A stretch of 64,000 nt of DNA from Paenibacillus sp. Soil766 (GTDB taxonomy: Bacteria; Bacillota; Bacilli; Paenibacillales; NBRC-103111), in assembly GCF_001428105.1 (NCBI RefSeq), contig NZ_LMSJ01000006.1:60389-124388 (forward strand), read 5' to 3'. Position numbers and translations under genes: made by a program. How positions within the stretch are numbered: position 1 is the first letter of the stretch; the number at the start of each line of letters is the position of its first letter. This document shows positions 53,732 to 62,573 of this stretch, piece after piece. Below the pieces are notes generated by a model. That model was not told the origin of the DNA. It saw only the letters and a list, made by a program, of their open reading frames with translations, and searched no databases.

Positions 53732-54808
53732 ATGATAATCCGTAAAGCTGTGCGCGTTTCAAAGCCGACAATTTCATCGACCAATCCACGCTTGATTGCA
53801 ACTATTCCCGTCAACAGTCCAGCTGTACACTTTGCCATCAATCCCTTAACGAATCGGCTTTATTTTATTCAAGGTGATAACCGCCTTGGTGTTCTGGATA
53901 CCAAAACCAACAAAGTCATTACCACAATTACGATTGGTCAATTGCCATACTACATCGCTATCAATACGCGAACGAATCGTATATATGTATCCAACTTTTA
54001 TGATGGTACCGTATCTGTTGTCAATGGTCTTACGAACGGTGTTATTTCTACGATTAAAGTTGGTGAACGCAGCGATCATATCGCGGTTAACATACGTACG
54101 AATCTGGTGTATGTTTCAACCATCTCGTTACGTTCGCGAAACGCCAATCTCGTCGTTCTGAGCGGAGCTACGAATAGAGTACACAGCAAAATTTCATTCA
54201 GAGGACGCCCTTCGCAAATACTAATCAATGCTATAACGAATCGTATCTACGTAACCAATACCACTACGGATACATTAGCCGTAATCCGAGGAGATACCAA
54301 CAAGATCATAGCTACACGGAAAGTTGGAAGAAATCCTGTCATCACACCAGTTATTGATCGGAAAACAAATCAACTCTTTGTCGCGAATAACTTAAGTAGA
54401 TACAGCTCTGTCGTGAACTTGCATACCCTCAATGTCCGAAAGGTTCAGCTTGGAAGACGACAAAGAGAAATTACGCAGAACCCCCTTACGTGTCGAATTT
54501 ATATTTCAAGTGCGCAAATTTCCGTGAAGGGTCGGATCTTTGTTGTAAGTAGCCGAACGAACAAGGTCATCGGTTCGTTAACCGTGCCTGCATTTACGGA
54601 TGTGCTAATTAATCCACGAACAAACCACTTATTCGTTTCAGAATCAACAGAATCTGGCGCAGCTCCAATCGTCGTCTATCATGGCAGCAGCCTGAAGCCT
54701 CTCAAGAAACTCAAAGTTAGCGCTGGGTCTGGATCTTTGCTGCTTAATCCGCGCACGAATCGCATATATGTTGGCGGAGAAAAGACGATATCTGTCATCC
54801 AGGATTAG
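53732..54808 (+). CDS. YVTN-family beta-propeller protein
   Basis: A 358-residue protein built from about eight repeats whose turns read NPLTNRLYFI, NTRTNRIYVSN, NIRTNLVYVS, NAITNRIYVTN, DRKTNQLFVAN, NPLTCRIYIS, NPRTNHLFVSE and NPRTNRIYVGG. This is the YVTN/40-residue propeller family. AAGGGAG lies 5 nt before the ATG at 53732; a frame extending to 53600 lacks a site. I see no clear signal peptide, which is odd as many YVTN proteins are exported. Binding role only is suggested. The hairpin array begins 45 bp after its stop. Confidence 0.8.
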   Translation: MIIRKAVRVSKPTISSTNPRLIATIPVNSPAVHFAINPLTNRLYFIQGDNRLGVLDTKTNKVITTITIGQLPYYIAINTRTNRIYVSNFYDGTVSVVNGLTNGVISTIKVGERSDHIAVNIRTNLVYVSTISLRSRNANLVVLSGATNRVHSKISFRGRPSQILINAITNRIYVTNTTTDTLAVIRGDTNKIIATRKVGRNPVITPVIDRKTNQLFVANNLSRYSSVVNLHTLNVRKVQLGRRQREITQNPLTCRIYISSAQISVKGRIFVVSSRTNKVIGSLTVPAFTDVLINPRTNHLFVSESTESGAAPIVVYHGSSLKPLKKLKVSAGSGSLLLNPRTNRIYVGGEKTISVIQD

Positions 54809-54852
54809 ATATCGAAGCGTCTGTTGGAGCAGACTCTATCTCGCTCCCTCAG

Positions 54853-55279
54853 GCGGCTCTGTAACTCGATTTTTTCGAGTTACGAGTTCGCGGCATCGCC
54901 TTCGCGGCCCTGTAACTCGATTTTTTCGAGTTACGAGTTCGCGGCATCGCCTTCGCGGCTCTGTAACTCGATTTTTTCGAGTTACGAGTTCGCGGCATCG
55001 CCTTCGCGGCTCCGTAACTCGATTTTTTCGAGTTACGGGTGCGCGGCATCGCCTTCGCGGCTCTGTAACTCGATTTTTTCTAGTTACGGGTGCGCGGCAT
55101 CGCCTTCGCGGCTCTGTAACCCGATTTTTTCGAGTTACAGGTGCGCGGCACCGCCTTCGCGGCTCCGTAACTCGATTTTTTCGAGTTACGGGTGCGCGGC
55201 ATCGCCTTCGCGGCTCTGTAACTCGATTTTTTCGAGTTACGAGTTCGCGGCATCGCCTTCGCGGCTCTGTAACTCGATT
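54853..55279 (+). repeat. Tandem T5-loop hairpin array, 51-bp period, 8 full copies plus one partial
   Basis: Each unit carries GTAACTCGA, TTTTT, TCGAGTTAC, a 9-bp stem with T5 loop, followed by a GC-rich spacer such as GAGTTCGCGGCATCGCCTTC. Hairpins start at 54861, 54912, 54963, 55014, 55065, 55116, 55167 and 55218, exactly 51 bp apart; a ninth left arm begins at 55269. Copies 5 and 6 each carry one arm mismatch. Because 51 is divisible by three, long frames are open on both strands (Arg/Ser-rich), but they lack ribosome sites and I do not regard them as genes. Confidence 0.95.
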
Positions 55280-55329
55280 TCACTCCCTCAGACTCCGTTT
55301 TATCCCCGAGTTCAGGGGAGTTAACACAA

Positions 55330-55370
55330 AACAACACCTCGTCAGGAGAGATCCTGAACGAGGTGTTGTT
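55330..55370 (-). terminator. Long terminator hairpin of the GH88/105-like gene
   Basis: AACAACACCTCGT/ACGAGGTGTTGTT extended inward by CAGGA/TCCTG with one bulge; TTTTGTG follows on the minus strand. It is 5 bp past the stop at 55375. Confidence 0.8.
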
Positions 55371-55374
55371 CAAT

Positions 55375-56814
55375 CTAATTCAAAGCAGCATCCAATTGAG
55401 CGGCCAGTCCTGTTGCCATTTGTGACAAAACCCGGTAGCCGCTTCGCTGGAGCTCTTCCCCAGCTTTATTGTTCTGTGCGACGCCATGTAGAAATCCATC
55501 TTCCGTTAGATACGATGTGAGTGCATTCCTGGCTCTTTTACTCACTGCTAATGAGGAATCACCAAGAATACCTAGCTGCACTCCAATCGCCAAAGAAGCT
55601 GCGATAGCAGCTGAGCCCGATGTTTTCACTCCTGTCTGCGGTTCATCCACATAGACATACCATAACCCTTGCTCGGATTGGTGACCAATAATGACGTCTG
55701 CAATACGAACAAGTTCCTCTTTAAGTTCATTGATACGCACTCGAATTGCCTGAGGCATCCTAGCAAGTTCGTCATATTCATGCAGCACACGAAGTGTCCG
55801 CGCCAGTCCTAGCATATACCACGCATAAGCACGAGACCAATTCGGAAAGCTGTGACTACCATCCTCGTGATGTCTCAGATACAGATCCGCCCCACAAGTG
55901 AGTCGTTGGTTGCGAGACTCCAACTGCCGGATAGCCAGAAGAGCTAGATCTTCTCACTTATACAGCTTAGCCAGCACCGCCAACGGATAGGCAATGGTAT
56001 AACTACCCTCCGCTGAAAGCATTGTTCCATCCAGGATCGTACCATCCTGCGAAGTTTCGGATAACCAGTACTCTATGGCAGCGTCAATCGCTGGATGATT
56101 CGGATCCAGTTGTGCTAACGCGGCAAAGGGCAACGTTCCCTCAATGCCATAGATGCGCCCATCAACGGGTATACTTCGTGGATTCTCATAATGAAGGGAG
56201 CCATTCGAATCGAAGAACAGATCTAAATGCCCCTTTGCCGTCCTCAGATACTTTCCTCCACCATACACACTCTCCAAATCCAGTAATCCATCTAAAACAC
56301 AACCTTCTAGCCAGCCAAAAGGCTGGAGGGAAGATAAAGATGCCAGCGATGCTGACATCCTCTGCCATGGATCTTCCGGTTCAACCGTTGCGAGAAGGAG
56401 ATGTGAGAATAGTAATGGTGCTTCCGCTGGACCCTCAGTAAATATCCAAAGTGGTGAGCTGCCATGGGTTAATCGTAATTCGATGCCTTCACTTGCAAGT
56501 AACTCGACATGCTCAGCAGGGAGTAGCAGCTGATAGGGCTGGAACACGGAGGCATACCTGATGTCCCACTCACCGATGAAAGTCCCCGTCAGCGCTGAAC
56601 GAGCCTCGACTCGTACTTCCTCACGAACATCAAGTGCCACAGTCATTCTCAGGTACGCCGGCAGTCCCGTAACCTCACTCTTCCATAAAAGTCGTACACT
56701 TTGTTCAGATGTTTCACCAATCGCAACTGCCGTCCAGCCCATGGGAATCCGCTTTCCCTCCGGGACCTTACTGCCTCCTGCTTTAACCTGAGTAACACCA
56801 ATGTAAGTAACCAA
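55375..56814 (-). pseudogene. GH88/GH105-like protein gene interrupted by one in-frame UGA
   Basis: A TTG start at 56814, 7 nt after AGGAGG, opens a 479-codon frame broken once by TGA at 55956-55954 (LAVLAKLYK, stop, EDLALLAIRQLESRNQ). Both sides stay in frame. The N-terminal 180 residues look like a beta-sandwich domain. The rest is an (alpha/alpha)6 barrel: FSNGSLHYENP-like, GSHSFPNWSRAYAWYMLGLA, KTSGSAAIAASLAIG, and LTEDGFLHGVAQNN, as in GH88/GH105 unsaturated uronyl hydrolases. A CGA-to-TGA change is the simplest cause. The gene may be a recent pseudogene or be read through. It is 35 bp downstream of the Rieske gene and so in the same operon. Confidence 0.75.
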
Positions 56815-56849
56815 GTTCGAACCTCCTGTACCACTACTTCTGCTCTCAT

Positions 56850-57212
56850 TTAGATGAGCACGTAGATCTCGTTCCCCTCAACCTCAACCTCATAACCTCG
56901 TAACTGCACACCACCTTCGACCAAATGCTTACCATCCGTCAAACCAAACTCCCAACCATGCCATGGGCAGCGCAATATCTCTTGATCACGGCCATATTCA
57001 TATTCATAAACTAACGAGGGCAGACGAGTTCCGCACACGACACCCTCACAGACAGGCGCAGCCGCATGAGGACACATATTACGCCAAGCGTAGTAACTCC
57101 CATTTACAAGAAACACACCGATTTCGATGCCTTTTACTTCGACAATCTTGCGTCCTTTTTCTGCAAGTTCTTGGACACTGGCTGCAGCATATCTGGATTT
57201 TACTTTGCTCAT
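56850..57212 (-). CDS. Rieske [2Fe-2S] ferredoxin-like protein
   Basis: A 120-residue stand-alone Rieske protein. Cluster ligands: Cys and His in NMCPHAAAPVCEG and Cys and His in LRCPWHGWEFGL. It is close to ferredoxin components of ring-hydroxylating systems, yet no oxygenase or reductase gene is nearby. Its ATG overlaps the stop of the amidohydrolase gene (4 bp, ATGA), so the two are translationally coupled and likely act together. Confidence 0.93.
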   Translation of the reverse strand: MSKVKSRYAAASVQELAEKGRKIVEVKGIEIGVFLVNGSYYAWRNMCPHAAAPVCEGVVCGTRLPSLVYEYEYGRDQEILRCPWHGWEFGLTDGKHLVEGGVQLRGYEVEVEGNEIYVLI

Positions 57213-58324
57213 AGTGAGGAATCCCCCTCACTAATAGAAACAGATGCAGCTATCTGAGCTGGGAATGTCTCATGTCCATATAACTCCAAGGCATTATCAA
57301 CCAGAATACGTTGTCGCAACTCTTTGCGAATCGGTTGTAGCGCCATTTTGGGATTGTCGAAATCCCAGTGCGGATAATCCGAGGAGAACATCACCATATT
57401 ATCCGCGCCCAGCATATCTAAAATCTGATTAATATGTTCTGGCTTGCTTGGCTCTTCAATGGGTTGCGTTGTTAGTCGAATATGATCTTTAATGTATTCG
57501 GATGGTAATCTTTTGAGCCAAGGAACTAAATCTCGAAGACCCTTGAAATTTTTATCCATTCGCCACATGAGATGCGGAAGCCACGCTAGTCCACCTTCAA
57601 TGGCAACAAATTTGAGCTTAGGAAACTTTTCGAATACCCCTTCACAAACTAAGCTATTGACATGAGACATGTAATTGATTGGTAAAATATTGTGCCATTC
57701 TAGATAGGTTGTGGGATAGCCCGATGGTGTCGGAGCTCCTGCAATTCCTCTACCCTCCGTACCTGGATGAACGGCAACAGGCAGTCCATTACGCTCTGCC
57801 GCTTCATAAATAGGATGAAAGCAGCGCTGACCGAACAATGTGCGAGAGCCGCTGCACATAATAACTTGTATCATGTCGGGGTGCTTTGCCATCCGATCAA
57901 TTTCCTTCGCAGCAGCTATCGGATCCGTATGATTGATAAGAATAGAGCCTTTATACACCGTGCTTGCTTTCAACCATGTTTCGACTAGCCAGTCATTATA
58001 AGCACTTGCAACAACATTGCCATAGTCTGGATTCGGATTCAATGAAATCCCCAATATCCCAGAACCGGTCAATATTCCATAATCAATCCCATATATATGA
58101 AAATGATGCTTCAACATATGTTGCGGGTCACTGCCAGGGATTCCACCGCCATCAGGTAAGGCATCCTTGCGCATCACACCTACGGGAGAATGCCAACCAC
58201 CGCCATAGCCAGGTCCAGCGGAAAGCCAATAATCGTGCCAGACCTTAGGCAAATAAGGCAGTAAATCTCTCGAATGAGCTATCGCATTATGGACATCTGT
58301 GTCAATGATATTCGGTTTATTCAT
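57209..58324 (-). CDS. Amidohydrolase 2 family metal-dependent hydrolase or decarboxylase
   Basis: A 371-residue TIM-barrel protein of the amidohydrolase-2 (ACMSD-like) family. Metal ligands: Asp-x-His in IIDTDVHNA, His in LPVAVHPGTEG and Asp in MFSSDYPHWDFDNP. These enzymes decarboxylate or hydrolyse aromatic or ring acids. The ATG at 58324 lies 9 nt after AGGAG; one three codons earlier abuts the site. A cre-like site lies 28 nt upstream. It heads an operon with the Rieske protein and the broken GH88/105-like gene. Confidence 0.88.
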   Translation of the reverse strand: MNKPNIIDTDVHNAIAHSRDLLPYLPKVWHDYWLSAGPGYGGGWHSPVGVMRKDALPDGGGIPGSDPQHMLKHHFHIYGIDYGILTGSGILGISLNPNPDYGNVVASAYNDWLVETWLKASTVYKGSILINHTDPIAAAKEIDRMAKHPDMIQVIMCSGSRTLFGQRCFHPIYEAAERNGLPVAVHPGTEGRGIAGAPTPSGYPTTYLEWHNILPINYMSHVNSLVCEGVFEKFPKLKFVAIEGGLAWLPHLMWRMDKNFKGLRDLVPWLKRLPSEYIKDHIRLTTQPIEEPSKPEHINQILDMLGADNMVMFSSDYPHWDFDNPKMALQPIRKELRQRILVDNALELYGHETFPAQIAASVSISEGDSSL

Positions 58325-58351
58325 CTTCAACATCTCCTAAAAGTGTGAGCT

Positions 58352-58365
58352 TGTAATCGCTTATA
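58352..58365 (-). promoter_or_regulatory. cre-like operator upstream of the amidohydrolase gene
   Basis: TGTAATCGCTTATA on the plus strand, 13 of 14 matches to TGWAANCGNTNWCA. Confidence 0.4.
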
Positions 58366-58499
58366 TATACAACTATAAGCCTCAGACCCGCTGACGTACA
58401 TGAAGATATGTTTCGGAAAACTGGATTTTTGTTATGTCATATTTATTCTACGGAAACATCATCACATGGCCGATGGATTTCGGAATGATCACTTCGAGC

Positions 58500-58800
58500 T
58501 ATCGCCATGGAGTTATCCATCCGCAAGCCCTATTGTGAGCAAAAGATTGCGATGCTAATGGAAGAAATCTTATTAACCTTGGGGGATACATAAGCAAAAA
58601 AATATTTTCGAAACAGTCCCAAAGATGGCCTCACCACGAAGCGGCTTGAGGGAGCAAAGATTCTACTTCTCAATACGTATCAGAACATTGAGCAGGTTGC
58701 TGCTCAATGTGGATTCCACAGTCTGTATTACTTTGCCAGAAGTTTTAGAAAGCGTGTGGGCTGTACACCAAGTGACTACCGTAAGAATATGGGGAATTAA
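58500..58800 (+). pseudogene. AraC-type regulator remnants
   Basis: A frame ending at 58800 reads KRLEGAKILLLNTYQNIEQV, AAQCGFHSLYYFARSFRKRV, then GCTPSDYRKNMGN and TAA: the C-terminal HTH of an AraC protein. Upstream, in another frame (to about 58593), ELSIRKPYCEQKIAMLMEEI resembles an AraC linker. The N-terminal part and the first HTH are missing, and the frames do not join. The rest of 58366-58868 holds no gene I can support. Confidence 0.65.
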
Positions 58801-58868
58801 TCGATGATTGAGAGAGGTTTTAAGTCGGGAGGTACGGGCCATACTTGATAGTATCTACGAAGTAGGGA

Positions 58869-59345
58869 GTGGGCCGTATTTTCATAAATATCCTGTTTGG
58901 TTTTGTTGTTCCATGGGTATTCGGGATTGCCTGGTTTAAAAAAGCTCCAACCATTGCCATTCTCATCTTTCCCATCTCCGCTATTATCTCATCGCTCATC
59001 AATGCGTTTGGGTATCACGTAGATTATTGGGATTTCACTCCAAAAATTGAAGATGATGAAACGATTTCTGCACTCCCTTTTGACATTGGACTCTATCCCT
59101 TGGCAGGCTGTCTAGTCATCTATTGGATTGAATATAAGAAGAAGCATCCTCTAGTTGTCCTGACTATACTTTCAATCATATTGACAGGTCTTGAATATAT
59201 CGCCTATCTCACCCGCAAAGTTGAATACAGCAATGGTTGGACAATGGGATGGACTTTTGTCTCTTATTTCATCGCTCTTGCTGCTGTGTATGGATTCTAT
59301 GCGTTAGCGAGAAAGCATGGGGTAAACTTTACAAATACAAAATAA
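58869..59345 (+). CDS. CBO0543 family membrane protein
   Basis: A 158-residue protein with four or five helices, of the CBO0543 type found in spore-forming Firmicutes. Recognisable: VDYWDFTPKI, ALPFDIGLYPLAGCLVIYWI, LEYIAYLTRKVEYSNGWTMG and WTFVSYFIALAAVYGF. Function is unknown. The start is GTG, and its ribosome site AGGGAG is almost adjacent, so the true start is uncertain. It is intact but lies between two decayed regulator fragments. Confidence 0.75.
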   Translation: MGRIFINILFGFVVPWVFGIAWFKKAPTIAILIFPISAIISSLINAFGYHVDYWDFTPKIEDDETISALPFDIGLYPLAGCLVIYWIEYKKKHPLVVLTILSIILTGLEYIAYLTRKVEYSNGWTMGWTFVSYFIALAAVYGFYALARKHGVNFTNTK

Positions 59346-59745
59346 TGGAAAGCGGCTTCCTGAATATATTCTGCCAAAGATGACCAATATTCGTTGGATA
59401 ACTGTGACACGATGAGGCCTATGGTTTGTGTTTGCTTGCGAATCATATTCCTTGTCGTTTTGATCCGGTTTGAATTTAAGCTGATCGACTCATCGTAACA
59501 AATCTGCTGCAGCCACGTGCAAACCTTCGTGTAGCTTTCCACAAAGCTGATTTCAAAGCTATCCCATCGATTTTAATCAATGGACCATAGCGGGGCTGAG
59601 CCGTATAGAATGTTAAACAGGTCCTTCTTCTACCAAATATCCGGGCAATGATGATTCGCATCTTCCCAACGCCATGAGGTTACGATGGCATCATGGTATA
59701 CGAGTTCATACAAAGATCTGTCGCCGTCCTTGCACCGAGCATCGA
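59340..59745 (-). pseudogene. Chimeric remnant: glycosidase C-terminal fragment joined to LacI-like fragment
   Basis: One minus-strand frame reads DRSLYELVYHDAIVTSWRWE, DANHHCPDIW, stop, KKDLFNILYGSAPLWSID, stop, then RWDSFEISFVESYTKVCTWL. This resembles GH101-like/DUF5696-type glycosidases (YHDxVVTSWRW, DLFNxLYG). Stops are TAG at 59632 and TAA at 59575, 19 codons apart. The same frame runs on into TQTIGLIVSQLSNEYWSSLA, the inducer-domain start of a LacI-family repressor. It is thus a fused relic of two genes. Confidence 0.6.
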
Positions 59746-59845
59746 TGATGGCCGCTCAGTATTCTTCCAAATAGTGAAAGAAATCGCCCTTTATTTGAAC
59801 CAAAGAGTTATTGCGCGAATTAAGTAATACATCAATCAGCACTAT

Positions 59846-60118
59846 ATGAGCAATGTCACCATTCAATTATTGGCGGAAGAGGTTTTCCTCAGTCCAACCT
59901 ACATGTGTCAATTCTTTAAGCAGGAAACCGATGAAACTATCATTGAATACCTAACGAAGGTGCTGATTGAGAAAGCCAAAGATCTCCTGAAATCACCAGA
60001 TCTGAAAATATTCGTCATCGCGGAGATGGTCGGCTTCGAGAATGCTACGTATTTTACAACTGTGTTTAAAAAGATTACCGGCGTTATTTCAGGGAAATCA
60101 GGGAAAGTTTGTAAGTAA
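59846..60118 (+). pseudogene. YesN/AraC HTH remnant
   Basis: 90 codons holding only the AraC domain: LSPTYMCQFFKQETDETIIE, LIEKAKDLLKSPDLKI and VGFENATYFTTVFKKITGV. The end (ISGKSGKVCK) departs from the usual SPxxYR. The receiver and linker are absent. No ribosome site precedes the first ATG. Confidence 0.65.
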
Positions 60119-60125
60119 CGACGAA

Positions 60126-60158
60126 AAAGTGAGGGAGAATGTTCCCTCACTTTTTTTA
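60126..60158. terminator. Strong bidirectional terminator
   Basis: AAAGTGAGGGA/TCCCTCACTTT, 6-nt loop, T7 on the plus strand and A-rich on the other side. It sits between the AraC remnant and the convergent oxidoreductase gene. Confidence 0.85.
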
Positions 60159-60177
60159 TTAATGCGATCTGCATCAT

Positions 60178-61374
60178 TTACCCTTTGGAGAAGGAGCTGG
60201 ACATATCTTCCTCTACTACGCTAGCTACGGAGTTCTTTTTATATTTGGAGCTCTTGATGAGCTCCTCAAGCTTGGACTCATACGCATCAGCATCGATTGG
60301 CAGCTCGATTGTTGTCTTATTGAAAGAAGATAACATGATACTGTTCGCGAGCGTTAATCCGTTAATACCTTCGGTACCATGTGCGATTAACAGACTTTCA
60401 TCCCCGTTCTCAATAGCGCTAATGAAACGCTCCATCACATAAGGATGGTTGTGCGGTACATTCAGATTAACCGGAACCTCGGTATACCAAGTCTCGATAT
60501 TTTCAAATTTAGTTGGCGTGTCATAAATGTGCTCGATCATCGAAGCTCTGCCTTTGTTAATAATAATCTTATCATTCTCAAAAATTAAGTTGCCGAACTC
60601 ACCTACAATTTCCATACGGTTCGTTCCAGGTGATTCAGCCGTTGTAACGATGAAATGACCAATCATGCCATTCTCATGTTCGAAATACGCGGTCACTTCA
60701 TCCTCGACCTCGATGTTATGATACTTGCCAATATGTGCGAAGCCATGAATATGTGATGGCATGCCAAACAGCCATTGGTAGAGGTCCAAATTATGCGGAC
60801 ACTGATTCGTCAAGATACCTCCGCCTTCACCAGCCCACGTCGCCCGCCAATCACCACTATCGAAGTATAGCTGCGAACGGAACCACTTGGTGTTCACCCA
60901 TGTAACACGCATCAATCTGCCTAATTCCCCGCTAGCAACGATCTCCTTCAACTTTCGATGAAACGGCAGGGTTCTTTCTTGGAACATGATGCCGAAAATA
61001 AGTTCAGGCTGCTTCGCTTTAGCTTTCTCATAAGCAGCAATGATAGCCTTCGCATCATTAACATGCACGGCGATAGGCTTTTCACAAAGCACATGGATAC
61101 CTCTCTCGAAGGCCTCTATGGCAATCGCGGCATGATCGTAGTGTGGCACGGCGATGATGATCGCCTCTAGCCCAGATTCATCGAATAAGTCCACAACATG
61201 GTAATAGGCTTGTGTTTGTAACTCTGCTGCATATTTGTCCGCTTTCTCTTTTACAGTATCGCAAACACCAACGACTTCAACCCGATCCAAATCTTTGAGA
61301 ATAGGAACATGCACGCCTCCACCTATTGCTCCAAGTCCAACAATGCCTACTTTCAATTTAGTTGCTGCGCTCAT
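60178..61374 (-). CDS. Gfo/Idh/MocA family oxidoreductase
   Basis: A 398-residue NAD(P)-dependent sugar oxidoreductase. GIVGLGAIGGGVHVPILKDL is the Rossmann loop, LCEKPIAVHVNDA the catalytic Lys motif, and GGGILTNQCPHNLDLYQWLF the dimer segment with its conserved Asp/His region (here Asn and Cys-Pro-His). AGAGGGAG precedes the ATG. It is divergent from the isomerase gene at 61597, which is followed by an AraC gene. The substrate is unknown, possibly inositol or a hexoside. Confidence 0.9.
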   Translation of the reverse strand: MSAATKLKVGIVGLGAIGGGVHVPILKDLDRVEVVGVCDTVKEKADKYAAELQTQAYYHVVDLFDESGLEAIIIAVPHYDHAAIAIEAFERGIHVLCEKPIAVHVNDAKAIIAAYEKAKAKQPELIFGIMFQERTLPFHRKLKEIVASGELGRLMRVTWVNTKWFRSQLYFDSGDWRATWAGEGGGILTNQCPHNLDLYQWLFGMPSHIHGFAHIGKYHNIEVEDEVTAYFEHENGMIGHFIVTTAESPGTNRMEIVGEFGNLIFENDKIIINKGRASMIEHIYDTPTKFENIETWYTEVPVNLNVPHNHPYVMERFISAIENGDESLLIAHGTEGINGLTLANSIMLSSFNKTTIELPIDADAYESKLEELIKSSKYKKNSVASVVEEDMSSSFSKG

Positions 61375-61596
61375 GGAATGAATCTCCCTCTAAGAGTATA
61401 GTTTTGTGATCTCTGCCTCATTGTATCGCTTGGAATTGCTTACACCTATGCATTATCTTCCTCTTGTTATGCACTATTTTTCGATTGATCTCATCTTTAT
61501 AAAATAGTGCAAGTCATTCTTAAAATACTGCATGTTCAGTCCGTCCGCTTCTTGTTACTCTGAAATGGCAGGTAATGAACTTACGGAGGTATTGAT

Positions 61597-62406
61597 ATGA
61601 AAATTGCATTCCAAACCTTAGCCACGCCAAACTGGAGCTGGGCACATACCTTGAGTGAAGCCAAACGCATGGGCTACGATGGGATTGAACTACGAGGCAT
61701 TGATGGCGAGATGTATTTGCCGAGGGCTCGTCCTTTTCTTCCTGAAAACATCGAACAAACGCTCATTGACATTGAACGCTCAGGTCTAGAAATTTGCTGT
61801 CTTGATGCTTCTTCCTCCTTCCATGATCCCGATAAGCTGGCGCAAGCCATTCAAGAAGGGAAGGACTATATTGACCTCGCAGTTCAATTGAAAGTTCCGT
61901 ATATTCGCGTATTCGGAGATCTTGTGCCTCAAACGGATTCCAGAGCTGCAGTCGTCGCACGCATTTCCACTGCACTCACAGAGCTTGGGCAATATGCCGA
62001 GGGCAAGCAAGTTACCGTCTTGCTCGAGACACATGGTGATATTAACAACTACCAAATCATTCAAGAAATTCTGGCTGCAGCATCAAGCAGTGCCCTTGGT
62101 CTATTGTGGGATTTCGGACATCCCTTTTTTAATAAAGAAGACCCTGAAGTCACCTATCGCGAATTAGCTCCTTATATCAAACACACGCATGTCAAAGATG
62201 CCAAAATATTACCACTCGGTCATGAGCTTTGCCTGATCGGAGAAGGTGATGTGCCCGTGGCTGAAATGATACATATTTTGAAAAGGAATCACTATGATGG
62301 CTGGTTATCACTTGAATTTGAGAAAAAATGGTATCCCGATCTGCTAGATGAGCCCGAAGTATCCTTGCCAGCGTATATGGCGTACGTGAAAGGAATCTTA
62401 GCCTAA
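61597..62406 (+). CDS. Sugar phosphate isomerase/epimerase (xylose isomerase-like TIM barrel)
   Basis: A 269-residue protein of the AP2 endonuclease/sugar isomerase superfamily. Metal site residues: Glu in YDGIELRGIDG and VTVLLETHGDI, Asp/His in LLWDFGHPFF, His in IKHTHVKDA and Glu in WLSLEFEKKW. The start is ATG after ACGGAGG. Paired by divergence with the oxidoreductase at 60178-61374, it repeats the isomerase/oxidoreductase pairing at 19-22 kb. Substrate unknown. Confidence 0.9.
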   Translation: MKIAFQTLATPNWSWAHTLSEAKRMGYDGIELRGIDGEMYLPRARPFLPENIEQTLIDIERSGLEICCLDASSSFHDPDKLAQAIQEGKDYIDLAVQLKVPYIRVFGDLVPQTDSRAAVVARISTALTELGQYAEGKQVTVLLETHGDINNYQIIQEILAAASSSALGLLWDFGHPFFNKEDPEVTYRELAPYIKHTHVKDAKILPLGHELCLIGEGDVPVAEMIHILKRNHYDGWLSLEFEKKWYPDLLDEPEVSLPAYMAYVKGILA

Positions 62407-62411
62407 CAAGG

Positions 62412-62460
62412 AAGAAGCAGCAGACTGGAGATGAACTCCTGAGCTACTGCTTCTTTCTTT
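62412..62460 (+). terminator. Terminator of the isomerase gene
   Basis: AAGAAGCAG/CTGCTTCTT with inner GGAG/CTCC, then TCTTT, 6 bp past the stop. Confidence 0.75.
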
Positions 62461-62573
62461 ATGCTGGATCATCGAATCAAGTGAGGATATTGACAATCAT
62501 TCGAAGGATCAAAGATAATGTGAACATGCAAGAACCACGCCCATTTTAAAGTTTTCATAAGGAGGCTGAAGTC

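Noticed and set aside
54853..55279. Reading the hairpin arrays as CRISPR
   Set aside because: The spacers are near-identical between copies, the period has no unique segments, and no cas genes are present.
54768..55520. A 250-codon plus-strand frame and shorter minus-strand frames through the 51-bp array
   Set aside because: The frames stay open only because 51 is a multiple of three. They lack ribosome sites and give low-complexity Arg/Ser/Phe repeats.
55954..55956. UGA as a selenocysteine codon
   Set aside because: No SECIS-like structure or selenoprotein family is involved, and the residue falls in a non-catalytic linker region.
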